Positions 34,973 to 47,399 of a stretch of 64,000 nucleotides of DNA are shown here, piece after piece. The position numbers were made by a program, and so were the translations under genes. Source of the stretch: Cladobotryum mycophilum (taxonomy: Eukaryota; Ascomycota; Sordariomycetes; Hypocreales; Hypocreaceae). The stretch covers positions 806,001-870,000 of the forward strand of contig JAVFKD010000010.1 in the NCBI GenBank assembly GCA_036429605.1, in the 5' to 3' direction. Below the pieces are notes generated by a model. That model was given only the letters and a program-made list of their open reading frames with translations, had not been told where the DNA came from and did not search any database. How positions within the stretch are numbered: position 1 is the first letter of the stretch; each line of letters opens with the position of its first letter.

Positions 34973-36147
34973 ATGCCGCTCAATATCGAGTCCTTCAACC
35001 TCAACTCGCTAAACCTCGAATCCCTACAAAACATCAACCCCCTTTTGATCCTCGCCTCTTCGGCCGTTGTCGTGCCATGTCTCTACATCCTCACCTCCGG
35101 TGTGGCCAAGAAGAGCACGCCCAAGATCACAAACAAGCGCATCTGCCTGCTCATTGCGCATCCCGACGATGAGGCCATGTTCTTTGCCCCGACAGTCTTG
35201 GGCCTGACACAGCCCGATACCGGCAACCATGTCAAAATTTTGTGTTTGAGCGCAGGTACGGGAGACCCAAGACAACTGGATAGGGCGCGGGCAGCGATGG
35301 ATATAAGAGAGAGAGAGCGAGAGAGAGAGAGCTGGAGAGGAACACACACACAAAAGAAAAAAAAGGGGGGGGGGACGGAAGCACGTCAGAGTCTGAATAT
35401 TGGCTGATGTGTTGTCATTACAGGAAACGCAGTCGGCCTCGGAGAGACAAGAAAGAAGGAGCTGGTAAAGAGCGGCCTCGCATTGGGATTAAAGCACAAG
35501 GACGATGTATTCGTCGTCGATACCCCGTGAGTTGGCCCTTTCCTATACCCATACCTGTACCTATACTGCATAGGGATTCCTTGACTTACACCGCCTCAAG
35601 AGACTTCCCCGACTCCATGACGACGAAATGGGACGAAAACAAAATCTGCAACCTCCTATGCAGCGCATTCGCCCCTCAACTCTCCCAGCAGCGCGCGAGA
35701 GACGTGGCCCAGCCCACGGCCAACATCGACGTCCTCATCACCTTTGACAGCCAAGGCGTCTCCTCCCACCCCAACCACATCTCCCTCTACCACGGCGCCC
35801 GAGCCTTCAACGCGACCCTCACAAAGGGCAAGCCCAACTGGAAGAGTCCCATCGACCTCTACACCCTGGGATCCGTCAACGTCCTGCGCAAGTACTCTGG
35901 CTGCCTCGACATCTTCGCGACCCTGGCCGTGTGGCTCGGCGTGCGGCACGAGGACAGCTCCAAGCCCGGGGGTCTCATCTTCACCAACCAGTTGGTCGGC
36001 ACGGGGCCTCGGCTTAGCACCGCATGGGGGGCCATGACGCAGGCGCACAGGAGCCAGATGGTGTGGTTCCGCTACCTGTGGCTCGGGTTCAGCAGGTACA
36101 TGCTCATTAATGATTTACGGTTGGAAAAGGTAGATGAGGGACAGTAA
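34973..36147 (+). CDS. gpi12: N-acetylglucosaminyl-phosphatidylinositol de-N-acetylase (PIG-L/Gpi12)
   Basis: Exons 34973-35255, 35424-35526 and 35601-36147, about 310 residues. The enzyme removes the acetyl group from GlcNAc-PI, the second step of GPI-anchor synthesis, on the cytoplasmic face of the ER. Seen: an N-terminal membrane anchor ([20 protein letters not shown], about 22-41); the zinc-site motif [13 protein letters not shown] of the LmbE/PIG-L family; [25 protein letters not shown]; and the second metal-binding motif [22 protein letters not shown]. Length and motif order match the family. Introns keep phase; intron 1 (168 bp) is unusually long and contains a GA microsatellite (35306-35330) and a poly-G run. 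The third exon starts at 35601, which restores D-T-P-D-F. Confidence 0.93.
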
Positions 36148-39100
36148 CCACCTGCTACGACTAGGGGCAAAGGGAGTTTTAGAGAACTATTTACTTAGAC
36201 AGGTTGTTGTTATGCGGTAAGGGCATCTCGACAGGAGGCGTTTTTTTTTCTTTCTTTCTTTTTTTTTGGATACAAAATGAATTTATTGTGGTATCCGCCA
36301 AACTACTGGCCCGGTCCATCTTTGGGATAAAAAACAATACATGTCAAATCTACGGTTATGATTTATCCAGGGGGAGGTTTTCTGGTGAGTGTGTGTGTGT
36401 GTGTGTCACTACAAGATGCAACAGTTGATCATGTGGGCTGGGCTTATGCGAAGTGGCTGCATGACCATCTTTAGTTTGGCAACCATCTCTCTCTGTGTGT
36501 GTGTGTGTGCCTCTCACTCTCTATCTTGTCTCTCAAGAGGGGGAGGAGGCGGCCCTTGATTTCCGCCAAGTCCTGCATTCACCCGGAAATGCGGGACCCC
36601 CGCTCCAGGCTTGCATATGATATGCATGCTCTTTGTGTGATTACCGGCAGGAACAACAAAAAATAGAAAAATGACAGAAATATAGTCTAGATGTAAAAAT
36701 GAAAGCAAATGACCTCTTGATCTTGAAATGAGGATGTAAAGCCCATGTTGCTTTTTCCCGAGAGTCGAAGTTTTGGGCTGGGTTTGGTTGTCCTTACCAA
36801 GGGGTGTTTTTTTTTTAGCATGTGCGTTTATGCTTATTACCCTTCTAAGCAGGCCCGGTCCCCTAGGAGTTATAGTTGCCCCAACGGCGTTTGGGGAAAA
36901 CATGGATCCCCCTTTTGTTGTTTGTCTTCCTGGGGGAGTGCACCCGGCCTATTCAATAGCAAAGCAGCAGCAGCAGCAATTTTCTTAAAACCTACCGCTT
37001 CCGATCCGGCAAAGCAAGGGCGGTGAGGAGACAGAGGTTTACAGAACAAGTGCCATGCCGTTGGAATTCCGGCCCCCAAAAGAGCGAAAAGGTGATTTAA
37101 CCTTGACGCCATCGCTAGATCTTTTACTCCGATTTTGTCTACTTCTTCACTGGTTTTGATGGGCGGTTTTTTTTTTTTGACAGATGGGGCTAGAGCGTGA
37201 GGGCTGAGATGTGCGGGTATCTTGATCGGTGGATGTGGTTCTGGGAGATGTGGCTGGGAGGGGAGGGGAGGGGAGGGAAAGGGATAAGTGGGATGTTGGG
37301 GTCGAGTATCGCATGGACATTGTCCGGTTTTTGGACGAGTGTTTTAGCTTAGCCATCGCGGCGATGGTGATGGTAATGGGAGAAAAGGTTGGCTTGAGGA
37401 TGATTACCATGGAAACGTTACCGAAAAGACACAGGCCGGTAAGGCGAGTTCAAACCATCATCCCCCTTATAGGGGAACTTACCAGCCAATAGATATGTCC
37501 CAGTCCCGCCATGCGAACTCTTCAACTTCAAGCACTAAAAGTCTTGTACCGTTCGTTGACAATTTGAATTCTCCGCCTTTTGGGGTAATGCGTTGATGGC
37601 GGGAACATATTTTCCCAAGGTTCGATATAAAGACGGAATCTTTTCGCATCGTAGTTTGACGAACCGGGGAGTTGGACGAGTTATGCATTTGCCATGATAT
37701 CCCATCGCTCACATCAACGGCTCCATGACGTAGTCGAGTTGGCGTTATAGACATGTGCCCAAACGGTTTTCAGCTCCTCTTTAACCGTAAGCCTGCTAGG
37801 CTATGATCGAAGGTAGAGAAAGGCAGGTTGATATGGGTTCGGGTCTCCATCATGGAGATATTGTCTTCTCATCCGGGAGGGGGGTCGTCGTCAAGGAAAG
37901 TACCGATAACTAGCTAGACAACAAGTTGTCTTCTTGGTCAAAGAGTAGTCAGATGCCTCTATTGAAGAGAAGTGCTATAGACCTCTGGGCTTTTTTCCGA
38001 GGAATGAAAAGGGACTTGGTCAAAACTCAAAGATGGGCAGACTGGTGAGAAAGGGCGTCGTGTGGTGTGACCTCGCCAAGTTGAGTTCCCCCAAGCAGTA
38101 GGCCGTTGATTGCATGTTCTCGGTGATGTTTCGTGGCCTGACATGTGAGTAGGCAAAACAACACCCGGAAAACACCAGCCGTCGACTCCAGCATGGGCCA
38201 GGACACTCCACAAGGACTCGAGCCCTCACAGTTCTTTCCAGCATCCTATACAAGGTAGACACAGGCTCGGATGGTTGGTAATGGATCGACAGAGCGGGTG
38301 ATGATCCAACAATGGCGGTCCGAAAGGGATCACATCAGTCGGGCAGCTCGAGCCCGCCTCCCCCTGGACACGAGGATATGTCTGACATTGTCCAGTTTCA
38401 TCTAGACTCTCTCTCTCTCATCCTTCAATATCCGCCAATAGATCCTTGACCGAGAAAATTTGGACTCTCTCTAACCCCCTCTCACGATGAAGTCTCTTCA
38501 CTCCACGTGCACCTTCATTCCAATCATCTCGAAGCAAAGCAACCACGTATCCACGTGGGGATCCACGCCCACCTCCCAACAATCCCACACGAAGCCATCG
38601 TGAAGACGAAAACCCAGAAGCTCCATCTTTTTTTCCCCCAAGAAGCCGTGAGTTGCCGCCGTGCACAAGGTAGAGAGAGAAAGAAAGAAAAAAAACTTTA
38701 TGTGGATCAAGCAGGGCCTAGGTCATCAAGGACCAACGAGAGAATGCTTAGGGAGCAAACGATTTCTTTTGGATGAGACCGGGATTCAGTTGCCTTGTCT
38801 CGTCTGCGTAACGGCGGTGTCATGGTTGCTCACGCATGACACGGCATGAAGGGACTGCAACAACGGGTGAGAATTAACCTTTTTTTTGGCATTCTGTGTG
38901 TGTCTTGATGTCTTTGAGTGTGTGTCATGTCATGTAAGAGGATGGATGTTGTGGAATGGTGCCTGAACTCAGGGGGCCTAATTCCAGAACTGTGGATCCA
39001 CTGTGTGGCAGCGTGTAAACGTGTCAAAGGATTCGACATCTGATGATGATGAAGAAGAAGAAGAAAAAGCTTGCAATGCAACACTCCTGAGCATCGCATA

Positions 39101-40901
39101 TTGTCTGATGTTCGTGATTCATCACAACTCCTTCAATATCCGCCCCCTCTGTACGAGAGAGAGGGGACCCATATGTCTCTCCTTCAGCACTCCTTCAGCA
39201 AGCCAGGAATACGAACCACACAAAAAGAAAGAAAAACCTGTTTCATATGATTAATTCCACCTTTGGACAAAGTCCTGTTTTTTTTGCTAGGATAGTATTT
39301 CCACCCTTGGGGCAAAAAAACTAGCCAGTCAGTGTATTTAGCTTATGTCATGGAAACTCATTGCCATGCACATGCAGCTGGAGTCACATCCAGCCGGCAG
39401 TGCCAGACCGAGCGATGCAACTTTGGTCCGTTCGATGAACGGTTCTGCCGGTCAGTCGGGCAGCTTTTTTTTTGGTGGACAAAAGGGAACCAGGGGGAGA
39501 GAGGGGAGGGGAGAGAAGAGGAGGGGCGTGAGTAGCCGACGTCCCGTTGTTCAGGAACGTGTGTGCCATGCAGTCCTTCCAGGGGGCTCTTTGACAACCC
39601 TAAAAGTCTTTTCCCTAAGAAAAAAGGGGGCGGCAAGTGAATTCATTGGAAGATTCGAGTCTTGTTCCTGCGTGGGCGAGTGGGCATGACGGATGAGTTT
39701 GGATTGGATTGGATAGATCAGCCAATTGTCAGACAAAGTCAGGCTGCCTCAGCAGAAAACAGGAAAAAACAGGTACAATTTCGGGCCGAGAAGCTTAACC
39801 CGCGGATTACCGTTCAACCTTTCTTGTATGTACTTCGTACCTGTTGTATGTACCTCCGTACCTTCCTTTGTCTCTTTTGTCTTCTTTGTCTCTCTCTGCC
39901 TTACTAAGAACCAAGTCCGTCCTAACATGTGAATCAGGGACATGTGAAATGATTGGACAGGTCCTAATAATAAACCATGCAGGGGGGTTTTTTCTTCTTC
40001 ACTTTTGGTTTACATTGGGGATCCATCGTGAAAAGAAAAAAACTTCAACGATCCACCAAAAACGAGAAAGCTGAACCGGTTAAAAATTTTAACTATTGCA
40101 TTTATTATGGGGACTCGTGGATCCCGTGGATACCTGCACGTAGTTGTACCTAGTAGTATAGCCATTGGTTGTATGCATTACTACTACTACCTAGTATAGG
40201 CTGTTTATTAATATGACTGTGCACACACTGAGACTCTGCGCTTCTGGCTACGATCGGGTTCGACGGGTTCGGTAGCAGTGGAGTCCCATTTCAAAAAGCA
40301 GGCTTTTGGATCCACCCGGCCGAAAGCACCGGAACCCGCTTCCAACTGTGTGTGTGTATGTGTGTGGCCGTGCATGAACCCAGCCCCAATCAAAGCTCCT
40401 CACAAGCCCCCCCTGTAAACCGGCCCAACCACGTAGAGTGCGTAAGAAAAATCAGAGTTTTTAAAAATTTGCAAAGTCTTGATTCGGGATCTCATGATGC
40501 GTAAGGCAAGGTAGGGTAGCAAGTACCTTGCAAGGGTGTGTGCGTGTGTGTGTGTGTGTGTGTCATGGGTGTATGGTCGTATGGGCGTTAAACAAGGAAA
40601 TTTTTCACGATGGATGGAAAACAGCGGGAAGAAAAAGTCTGAAAGGAAAAAAGATACGTATCTCGTGGATTTGGTTTTTTCTGTTATATAAGATGTCGAT
40701 GGGGATGCCTTCAATAGAGAGCTTTTAGAATATCATCAGCATCAGCATCACAAGCAATACAATCCAATCCACTTACACACACAAACACTTCTACAACAAA
40801 CCACCTACACTTTCTACTCTCAGCTTCTCCAAGCTCCCTCCACTACTTCAAACAAAATCAACTTCTCTTTCCAAGTTCAACCCCCAAAACCAACCTTCAA
40901 A
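36148..40901. other. Gene-free 4.75 kb upstream of a small expressed-type gene
   Basis: No protein or RNA gene supported. It contains GT repeats at 36389-36407, 36495-36510 and 40536-40563, a (GGGGA)n stretch at 37258-37275 and many T-runs. A polypyrimidine and CA-rich leader occurs at 40740-40900. Confidence 0.55.
40685..40691 (+). promoter_or_regulatory. TATA box of the 65-residue protein gene
   Basis: TATATAA lies 211 bp before the ATG at 40902 and is followed by a CA/CT-rich leader without upstream ATGs from 40730 on, the usual layout of strongly expressed fungal genes. Confidence 0.55.
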
Positions 40902-41099
40902 ATGTTCATGGCCGATCTCATGTACATCCGGGCTTCGCTCGACATCAAGAGGTCCGACAAGGGAACCTCCTCCTCCCGCTCCTCCATCTCCGAGGCCTCT
41001 GCCTCTGCCCCTCCCAAGAAGACCTCCCGCCCCCGCCCACAGGTCAAGGCCGCTGCCTGCGGTGGACGCATGACTCTTCCCCAGCTCAAGCTTGCTTAA
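40902..41099 (+). CDS. Small basic protein of 65 residues, function unknown
   Basis: A short single-exon frame. The N-terminus MFMADLMYIRASLDIKRSDK is followed by a Ser-rich stretch, a basic proline segment (APPKKTSRPRPQVKA) and ACGGRMTLPQLKLA at the end. Codons are strongly biased to C-ending forms (TCC, CTC, AAG, GTC), unlike random frames nearby, which argues for a real and highly expressed gene. No signal peptide or membrane segment is evident and I recognise no family. It stands alone, with 4.7 kb of gene-free DNA upstream and a clear TATA box and leader. The promoter architecture suggests regulated strong expression. Confidence 0.6.
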   Translation: MFMADLMYIRASLDIKRSDKGTSSSRSSISEASASAPPKKTSRPRPQVKAAACGGRMTLPQLKLA

Positions 41100-41650
41100 A
41101 GCCCCCATCTTCCACACACAAATACAACTCTCTCTCTCTCTCTTTGCTTTCCAATACAAATGGAGCAATCACACTAGAGGAGCCATCGCTCAAAGATGTG
41201 CTGCCATGAGAGAGAGAGCAAAGAACATGAATACAACTTGGGACGGATACACAAAAGTGCTTTTTATCAACATTGGGCGGAGTCTAAAAGTTTTACAAAA
41301 AAGTTTTGGGGAAAAAGGTTTCGGAATACATATACCCATTTGGTTGGATATACAAAAGAGGAGGGGTTTGGACAAACAAACAACAGAGAACAATGAGGAG
41401 GGGCTTCTGCCGAGACGCAGATAAAATTTAATACATAATAATTCGTCTCACCTTGAGTGTCTTTGCCACTGTGAAATTATACAATGTTTCAAGTGAATTG
41501 TTCCTGTGGACTGCTTGCAATGAATATGAATTGTAAATGCTGTCATTCTCATACATACGCCACCTACCATCAATTTACCTGGTATATCCCTCGCGACGCC
41601 ATACAAATAAATACATCCTTCCCAACGCATTCTCAATCTTGACTATGCCC
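41100..41650. other. Convergent 3' flank
   Basis: 3' flank of the 65-residue gene and of the minus-strand gene that ends at 41651. A forward frame (41537-42352) is antisense to that gene and is not a separate gene. Confidence 0.5.
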
Positions 41651-43097
41651 CTAAAAATGCACGCTCTGCTTCTTTTTAATCTTCTTCTTCCTTTCGTCCT
41701 CCCTATTGCCGCTGAAAAAGTTACTCATGCTCGCCCCGGCCGCAGCATTCCCGTACGGATTGTTCGACTTGAACACTCCCAGTGGGTTCCCAAACTTCTT
41801 TCGCCCATTCTCCTGCGCAACAGGCTGCTGGTAACCTGGAGGACCCACACTGTTCGGTCTTGGGGGAGGAGGTGGGTACAGCCCCCGCTAGGCGGACCAT
41901 ACCATGGACTTGGGTGTGAGTTCAAGGCTCCAGACATGTTTGGGATGTTTGGCATGACGTTGGGGTTCTGTCTTGGCGGCAGCGGTGGTGACCCAGGATT
42001 ATTCGATGGCTTCCCAGGAATCGGCATACCAAACTGTCTTCGTAACCTCTCAGTCTCCCTATCCACATCGGCTTGTCGCTGCCGACGCAACTCCTCCTCT
42101 TCCCGCTCAAGCATCCTCCTAGTCTTTTCCTCTTCCTCTCTAGCGAGACGCTCACGTTCTTGGCGCTCTTCTTCGGCAACCATGGCTTGCAGCCGTCTTG
42201 TCTCGGCATCAATCTCCGCTTGCTGCTTCGCCGGTGGAGCAGGTGCATTACCCAAAGCTCCAGACATGGCCGGCTCGTTGTGGGATCCATTCGGCCGTGA
42301 GCCGTTTCTCGCCCCATTCGTGGCAGGAACCGGTCCTCCCCGGCCCCGTTGAAGACGTCCTGTCGGGGTGATATGTACAAGTCTCTGACGACCACTGCGC
42401 TGAGCAGCAGCACCACTTCCAGTCCCTTGCGATCCTCAACTTCGACACGGGCCATGTTTGGTTCGTATATGCTGACAACGCCGTCGTGCTTTCCCGCCTT
42501 GTACATGGCTATTGTGATGTCTGGCTCCTTGCTCTTTTTGCCTCCCACACTCCTCCCCGCCATGTAGCACGTCATGTCCCTGCTCAGACGACTATCGCGT
42601 TTCCAGTGAAAGACAATTTTCGGCGAAAGCTCAGACAATTGGCTGTCGGGCGCTTCTTGGTCAAGCTGGCTCGCGCTGGGAAGCCTAAAGGTACGCTCTG
42701 GAATCTCAAACCCCCAGAAATCGGACTTGTTCCAACCTCCCTGTAGACGCTTGACCGCGATGCTCTGGTCCGGGTTGTACAGCATGACGGAGAAGGAATC
42801 CGGTATTACGGGCGTCGCTGCGCCAGCGCCATTCTGAGCGCGAGCCTCGGCGGCTGAAAGCGTGGGTTGCGCCCATTCCGGCTTGACCAAGACCTCGCCG
42901 TAGATGACGGATGAGTAGTGGGCGTCGAAAAGTGCGAGGGCATACTGATTCCTCGAGTTGGCCGGTGGCGGGCGCTTAATGAGGTATTCCGGCGCAGGGT
43001 CGGAGCCGTTGTGTGTAAAGAAGAGGACAGTATGGAGGGGGTCGTCGGTAGACCGTTGAAGACGATACGAAGGGAAATTCTCGTCAAGCATGGTCAC
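41651..43097 (-). CDS. Conserved fungal protein of unknown function, two frame breaks
   Basis: The protein starts at 43097 (MTMLDENFPSYRLQRS) and reads through a globular part of about 240 residues. That part includes ALALFDAHYSSVIYGEVLVKPEW, GGWNKSDFWGFEIPERTF, PKIVFHWKRDSRLSRDMTCYM and YEPNMARVEVEDRKGLEVVLLL, a layout I associate with an uncharacterised ascomycete family. Then come a Pro/Asn-rich linker, a charged coiled coil (QQAEIDAETRRLQAMVAEEE onward), another Pro-rich stretch and a basic end (KKIKKKQ). The frame changes twice: at the C/G runs 42338-42348 and at a five-C run 41882-41886. One extra base at each would join all three parts, about 480 residues. No intron fits either break. 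Function, partner and location are unknown. Confidence 0.7.
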
Positions 43098-44117
43098 GAT
43101 TGGGATAACTCGGTCGATAATTTAAGGAAGTAAAAAGTGTTTTCTTTTCAGGTTCAGGTTCAGGTTCAGGTTCAGGTTGAAGGAAGCGCAATATGAAAGG
43201 GCTCAATCTCAGCGGGGATCAGCAGGTCTCCCGTCCCGTCATAGCTGGTCTTGGCTGGAGGGGTCACGCAGGAACTGATTCAAGGCTGCAGCGATTCAAC
43301 GGTCGAATGGAGGTGCGTGATTGGACAGGGAAGTTGAAGGAAACAGGGTCAAGTGGACAGATTCAACAGAAGAATGCAACGCAGAATGAAGGGTCGTAAA
43401 TGAGATGGATGATTGATAAATTAATACTGCAAGCGAAAGAAAAAGGAAAGGAGGGGGAAGAACGAAGGGAGTTGAAGCTTCAAATATCCCAAGCCGAACA
43501 ATCAGTTAAAACCAACGCTTATCCTTGTTTGGATGCTAAAGATAGAAAAAAGTTGGAGATGGCAAGATGCACGCACGCACGAGGGACACGCACGCACGAG
43601 GGACACGCACTCACTCGCAGAACGTGGCTGCTGCAAACGTCATTGCTATACAACGCTGCGCCACAGCCGCGCGACACTTTGCGTTCCATTGGTTGGCTGT
43701 CTTTGGGAGCCTCATTCGCCAGGGAGTGGCTGTGGGGTTGCCATGATGGCTGAAGATGAAGATTAGCTACCCTATAGATACTCTGTAGACTCCCCAAGTT
43801 GAAACGTGGTTGCGTAGGTGCTTTGCATGATTTGCCAAAGATGGTGTGTTTCAGTCGTTGTAATTTTGTATTCTATTGTAGAATGATAAACAAGCTGAAT
43901 CGATTGCTAGATTAATGGTATTGTGATTAATATATGAAGCAGGTCTGTATCATCAGACAGCTGTTTGGGCTTCTTTGCCACCTTGTAAACAACAACCAAC
44001 GGGAATGTATAAGCAACACCGGCCAATTCTTCATCCCAATCCCTCAATTCCATGTCCCGACACGTACTCCAAACGCCAATCCCTTGGTATCTATCCTTGA
44101 TTCGTCACCATCGTCAT
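43098..44117. other. Intergenic 1 kb
   Basis: Holds the promoter of the minus-strand gene, a GGTTCA hexamer array (43151-43180) and an imperfect tandem copy of CGCACGAGGGACACGCA at 43573-43610. No gene supported. Confidence 0.5.
43151..43180 (+). repeat. Hexamer array (GGTTCA)4 plus GGTTGA
   Basis: Five tandem hexamers about 55-85 bp upstream of the minus-strand start codon at 43097, so in its leader or core promoter. Confidence 0.9.
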
Positions 44118-44468
44118 TCATGCCTCCTCCCTATCTCTCCTCCTCGTCCAAGCCTCAACCATGCCATCACCGCCCTCCAAATCACTCCTACTCTGGTCAT
44201 CTCGTCGATCCCGCAACCTCACCCGTCGTTGGTAGACGGACAGACAGGGGAACCAACAGCACATCATGACGGCGAATATCAGCCCGAAAGCTGCGCCGAC
44301 TAGGAAGCCCTTTATAATCTTGTCGGCAGTGGAACCAGACGTCGCTAGCAAAAGGATTGAGTTTGTAGAAGAAGAAGAAATTCCGTTTCCGGGATCTGTA
44401 TGGTGGTGCGGTGGTGGTTGGGAGAGCGGATTGTCAAACCCGTTGTAGGGCAAACCGGACTGCACCAT
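44118..44468 (-). CDS. Small single-pass membrane protein, function unknown
   Basis: A 116-residue frame. The N-terminal 45 residues are Pro/His/Ser-rich without a signal peptide. A single membrane segment follows (IIKGFLVGAAFGLIFAVMMCCWF, about residues 50-72), then a very basic tail (QRRVRLRDRRDD) that by the positive-inside rule would lie in the cytoplasm. I recognise no family. The hydrophobic segment with flanking charge asymmetry is better than expected by chance, but the frame is short and single-exon. Confidence 0.5.
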   Translation of the reverse strand: MVQSGLPYNGFDNPLSQPPPHHHTDPGNGISSSSTNSILLLATSGSTADKIIKGFLVGAAFGLIFAVMMCCWFPCLSVYQRRVRLRDRRDDQSRSDLEGGDGMVEAWTRRRDREEA

Positions 44469-45679
44469 GATGCTTCATTAAGATCAGTTAATGCCATTCC
44501 TTGATGGTGGTTTTATTGGACATGTTGATTGATACCAGTATTAGAGAATTGTTAAAGAATTGCTTACCTTGTTTATAGAGAAGCATAGACTTGCACATCC
44601 ATTATGAATGACTCTTATTTGGTGAAGCAGTCATTGCAGTCTCAAGGCAGCGAATCAGTCACAGTAGCTTATTGATAGGCAGCATTTGAGAATAATCATG
44701 CAACATGAAAAGAAAAGGAGTAAAAGGTCCAGCCAACATGTCAAGATTAAAAACAGGCAGACCCAACAATTAAATATCCCATTTCATCAAGCCTCCTCCC
44801 GCGCCCTTTTTTGTTTTCGTCGTATCCCGTTTGCATTCACTTCTAAAAAAAAAAAACGGGACTTGCGGCACGGCAAGGACGAGTGACGCATCCGCCAACA
44901 CCACCAACTTGTTTAAAACGCCCACTAACAAAAAACATCTCCAAACGCAAGGATTCTCCAAGCCTAAATAGGCACCACATTGATCGACATATTTATTCCG
45001 ATTGGTCCATTTGGCATCCTCCCCTCTGCCTCTGCCCCACTATTCACAAGAGTTTACGAGTGAAAAGGTACTTGGCCGATGACTCAAACGGATGACTGCA
45101 TAGTTGTCATTTGCTCACGATGCAGCAATCCATCCATGATACCCTGATACACTCTGACAGCTTCCCCCTCTGGTGGTAGTACTGAGAATCTTACTTTGAC
45201 GAACAAGGAAAGGTATATACTTACAGCGTCATTGTGTATCAGGGCAGGTATCAGTGCAGAGCCAAGAGATCTTCCGAGATGCGGAGAAAGAATGCCCTGG
45301 GATGAAGACCCATGTCAAGCCAACAGAGAAGAAAGAAAGAAAGAAAGAAAGAAAAAAACCACCCGAGAGAGTCAGACAGGGCTCTGTTTGCTTGCCTGCT
45401 CTCTTTCCAAGAAAAATCTCTTCAATCTCTTCTTCCATTTCCCATATCTGCCTTCAGGCACCCGCTCTTCAGCTTTCAGCCACCTTTTTTCCCCAGGCAG
45501 CAAAACACCAAATCAACAACCATCGTGAAAGCGTGAAAACTACGCCCATATATTGCTACCTAGTCAAGTAACCTCACCCCACGATCAAAGCATACACGTG
45601 TTTCCCTTCCCCTTCACTGCTCTTCTTTGCTTTTCCACTGCACTCCACCAAAAGCATTCCCTCGTTATCCATCACAGCC
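44469..45679. other. Intergenic 1.2 kb
   Basis: No gene supported. Contains a GAAA repeat at 45330-45353 and C-rich leader sequence before 45680. Confidence 0.5.
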
Positions 45680-46638
45680 ATGGTGCAAATCATTGATCTC
45701 ACCCAAGATGACGAGGATGACGACCTTACTCACCCACAACTCCAAACCACCATCAGCTTGCACCTCTCGCCCTCCCTCTCCTCCCTCCTCACATCAACCC
45801 CAACCCTCCTCCCCTCCCGCATTACTTCTTCAAACACCAACCTCCCTCCCCTCTCCCACCGCACTCTCCTCCAAAAACGCTCCTGGCTTCAAACCCACAC
45901 AATCAACACCTCCCAACTGCTCCCCACCCGTTCTTCTGCTTCTTCTGCTCCTCCTCCTCCCGTTCTACCCCACATCACCCCCTCAACCTTGCTCTTCGCC
46001 CAGGAAGAAGCCGGCTCCGCCGTGTGCATATCCCCCAACGGCCTCATCCTCTCCTGCGCCCACTGCGTCGCCGAATCCCCCAACGAGCTATCCTGGGCGA
46101 AACCGCACTGGCTCCTCTTCTCCAACGGACGACTCGTCTCCGCTCAGCTCCTAGCCTGGGATCCCAAGCGAGACCTCTCCCTGCTCTTCATCACCAGATC
46201 CTCTGCCCCGGATTCGGCTCCATTTCCACACACTCCTCTCTCCTCATCCGCCCCCAAACCCAACACCCCCTCTTCTGCATCGGCCACCCCGGCCCCCTCG
46301 ATCTCGAATCGTCAGACCCCAACACCCCCACCGGGTACGATCCCCTCGTCCTCTCCACGGGTTCCTTCCGCGGCCTTTCCCCCGCTCAGGACCCGCAGGA
46401 TAATTCAGACATTGGCGCCTTGAAGCATACCTGCTGGACGTACTGGGGCCACTCTGGCGCTCCCCTGACGGATCACCGGAGGGGTAGGTTGGTGGGCTTG
46501 CATTCGAGTTGGGATGAGGAGACGGGCATGAGGAGAGGGGTAGCTTGGGAGGCCATCGTGGGGTTTCTGGACGAGGTGAGAGTGAGAGCCGAGGAGGGAG
46601 GGGTACCAGAGGGGTGGACGTGGTTTATGAACGAATAA
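45680..46638 (+). CDS. Trypsin-like serine protease, one frame break
   Basis: The frame begins MVQIIDLTQDDEDDD and carries a poorly conserved Ser/Pro/Leu-rich N-terminal 100 residues. The trypsin-fold part shows all three catalytic sites: LILSCAHCV (His), WDPKRDLSLLFI (Asp) and YWGHSGAPL (nucleophile Ser), with LFCIGHPG between the last two. There is no signal peptide, so the enzyme is probably intracellular, as in other fungal proteins with one degenerate S1 domain. After LSSSAPKPNT the frame shifts at a five-C run (46266-46270) and resumes with HPLFCIGHPGPLDLESSD, running to 46638. One extra C would give about 319 continuous residues. Substrate unknown. Confidence 0.8.
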
Positions 46639-47399
46639 TGCAAAAAGAGAGAGAGAGCAGCTCTGGATTCATTATCCTTCAACTAAACACTTCGTCATTG
46701 TCTTGGGCATCCTTCTTCAAGTACGCATCTTGGCGTAAACTCATCGATTAATAGTATCAGTGGTATCCCCCCAATTCCATCTAAGATGGCTTCAGGTGTT
46801 CCCTTCTCAGTTTCTTCCTTTGACCCTTTCCAGTTACACAGCTTTTAAAAGTTTGCGCTCAAATAGTCAAGCAAGTCCTCTTGTATCCAAGACCTAATCC
46901 CGCCCTAATTCGCTGAACCTCGCATATGAATACATGCCAAGCAATCCCATTTATTTCAAAGCCCTGTGCAAACAGTTTGCATCCTGCAAAGTTTCAAGTC
47001 AAAATGCCCACGTCTCTTCCTTGCCTCTCATACACTGTAAATCACCCTTTTCGCCCGTGGGCCCCTCTGAAGCGAGCTCTCCTATAAAAGATGAAACGGT
47101 TGTATCCCTTTGCTCCTATTTTCTTCAAAGAATCCTTGTGGTAGCCACCACAAATCCAAGATGACAGTTTGATGAATCAAGGAAAATTGTCGAGAGATCG
47201 AGTAGTGTATTGTATTAGCGTAATAATTGTATGGAAGGCGATGTTGGGTGATGTAGCGGGAAACCCGTGCCAAAGCCATTAGAGCGTTGTTGGTCGTAAG
47301 GGTTTCCTGTTCAATGATCAAGGGGAAAAAAATCATAAGCAATGTCATTTGACTTCCGTTCAAATAAGGTCGGTCGTTTCGTAAATGCGCTTCGTTTCA
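46639..47399. other. Convergent intergenic region
   Basis: 3' flanks of the protease gene and ste50; no gene supported. Confidence 0.5.

Noticed and set aside
41537..42352. Long plus-strand frame of 271 codons
   Set aside because: It is antisense to the conserved minus-strand gene, has an Arg/Ser-rich shadow composition and shows no domain.
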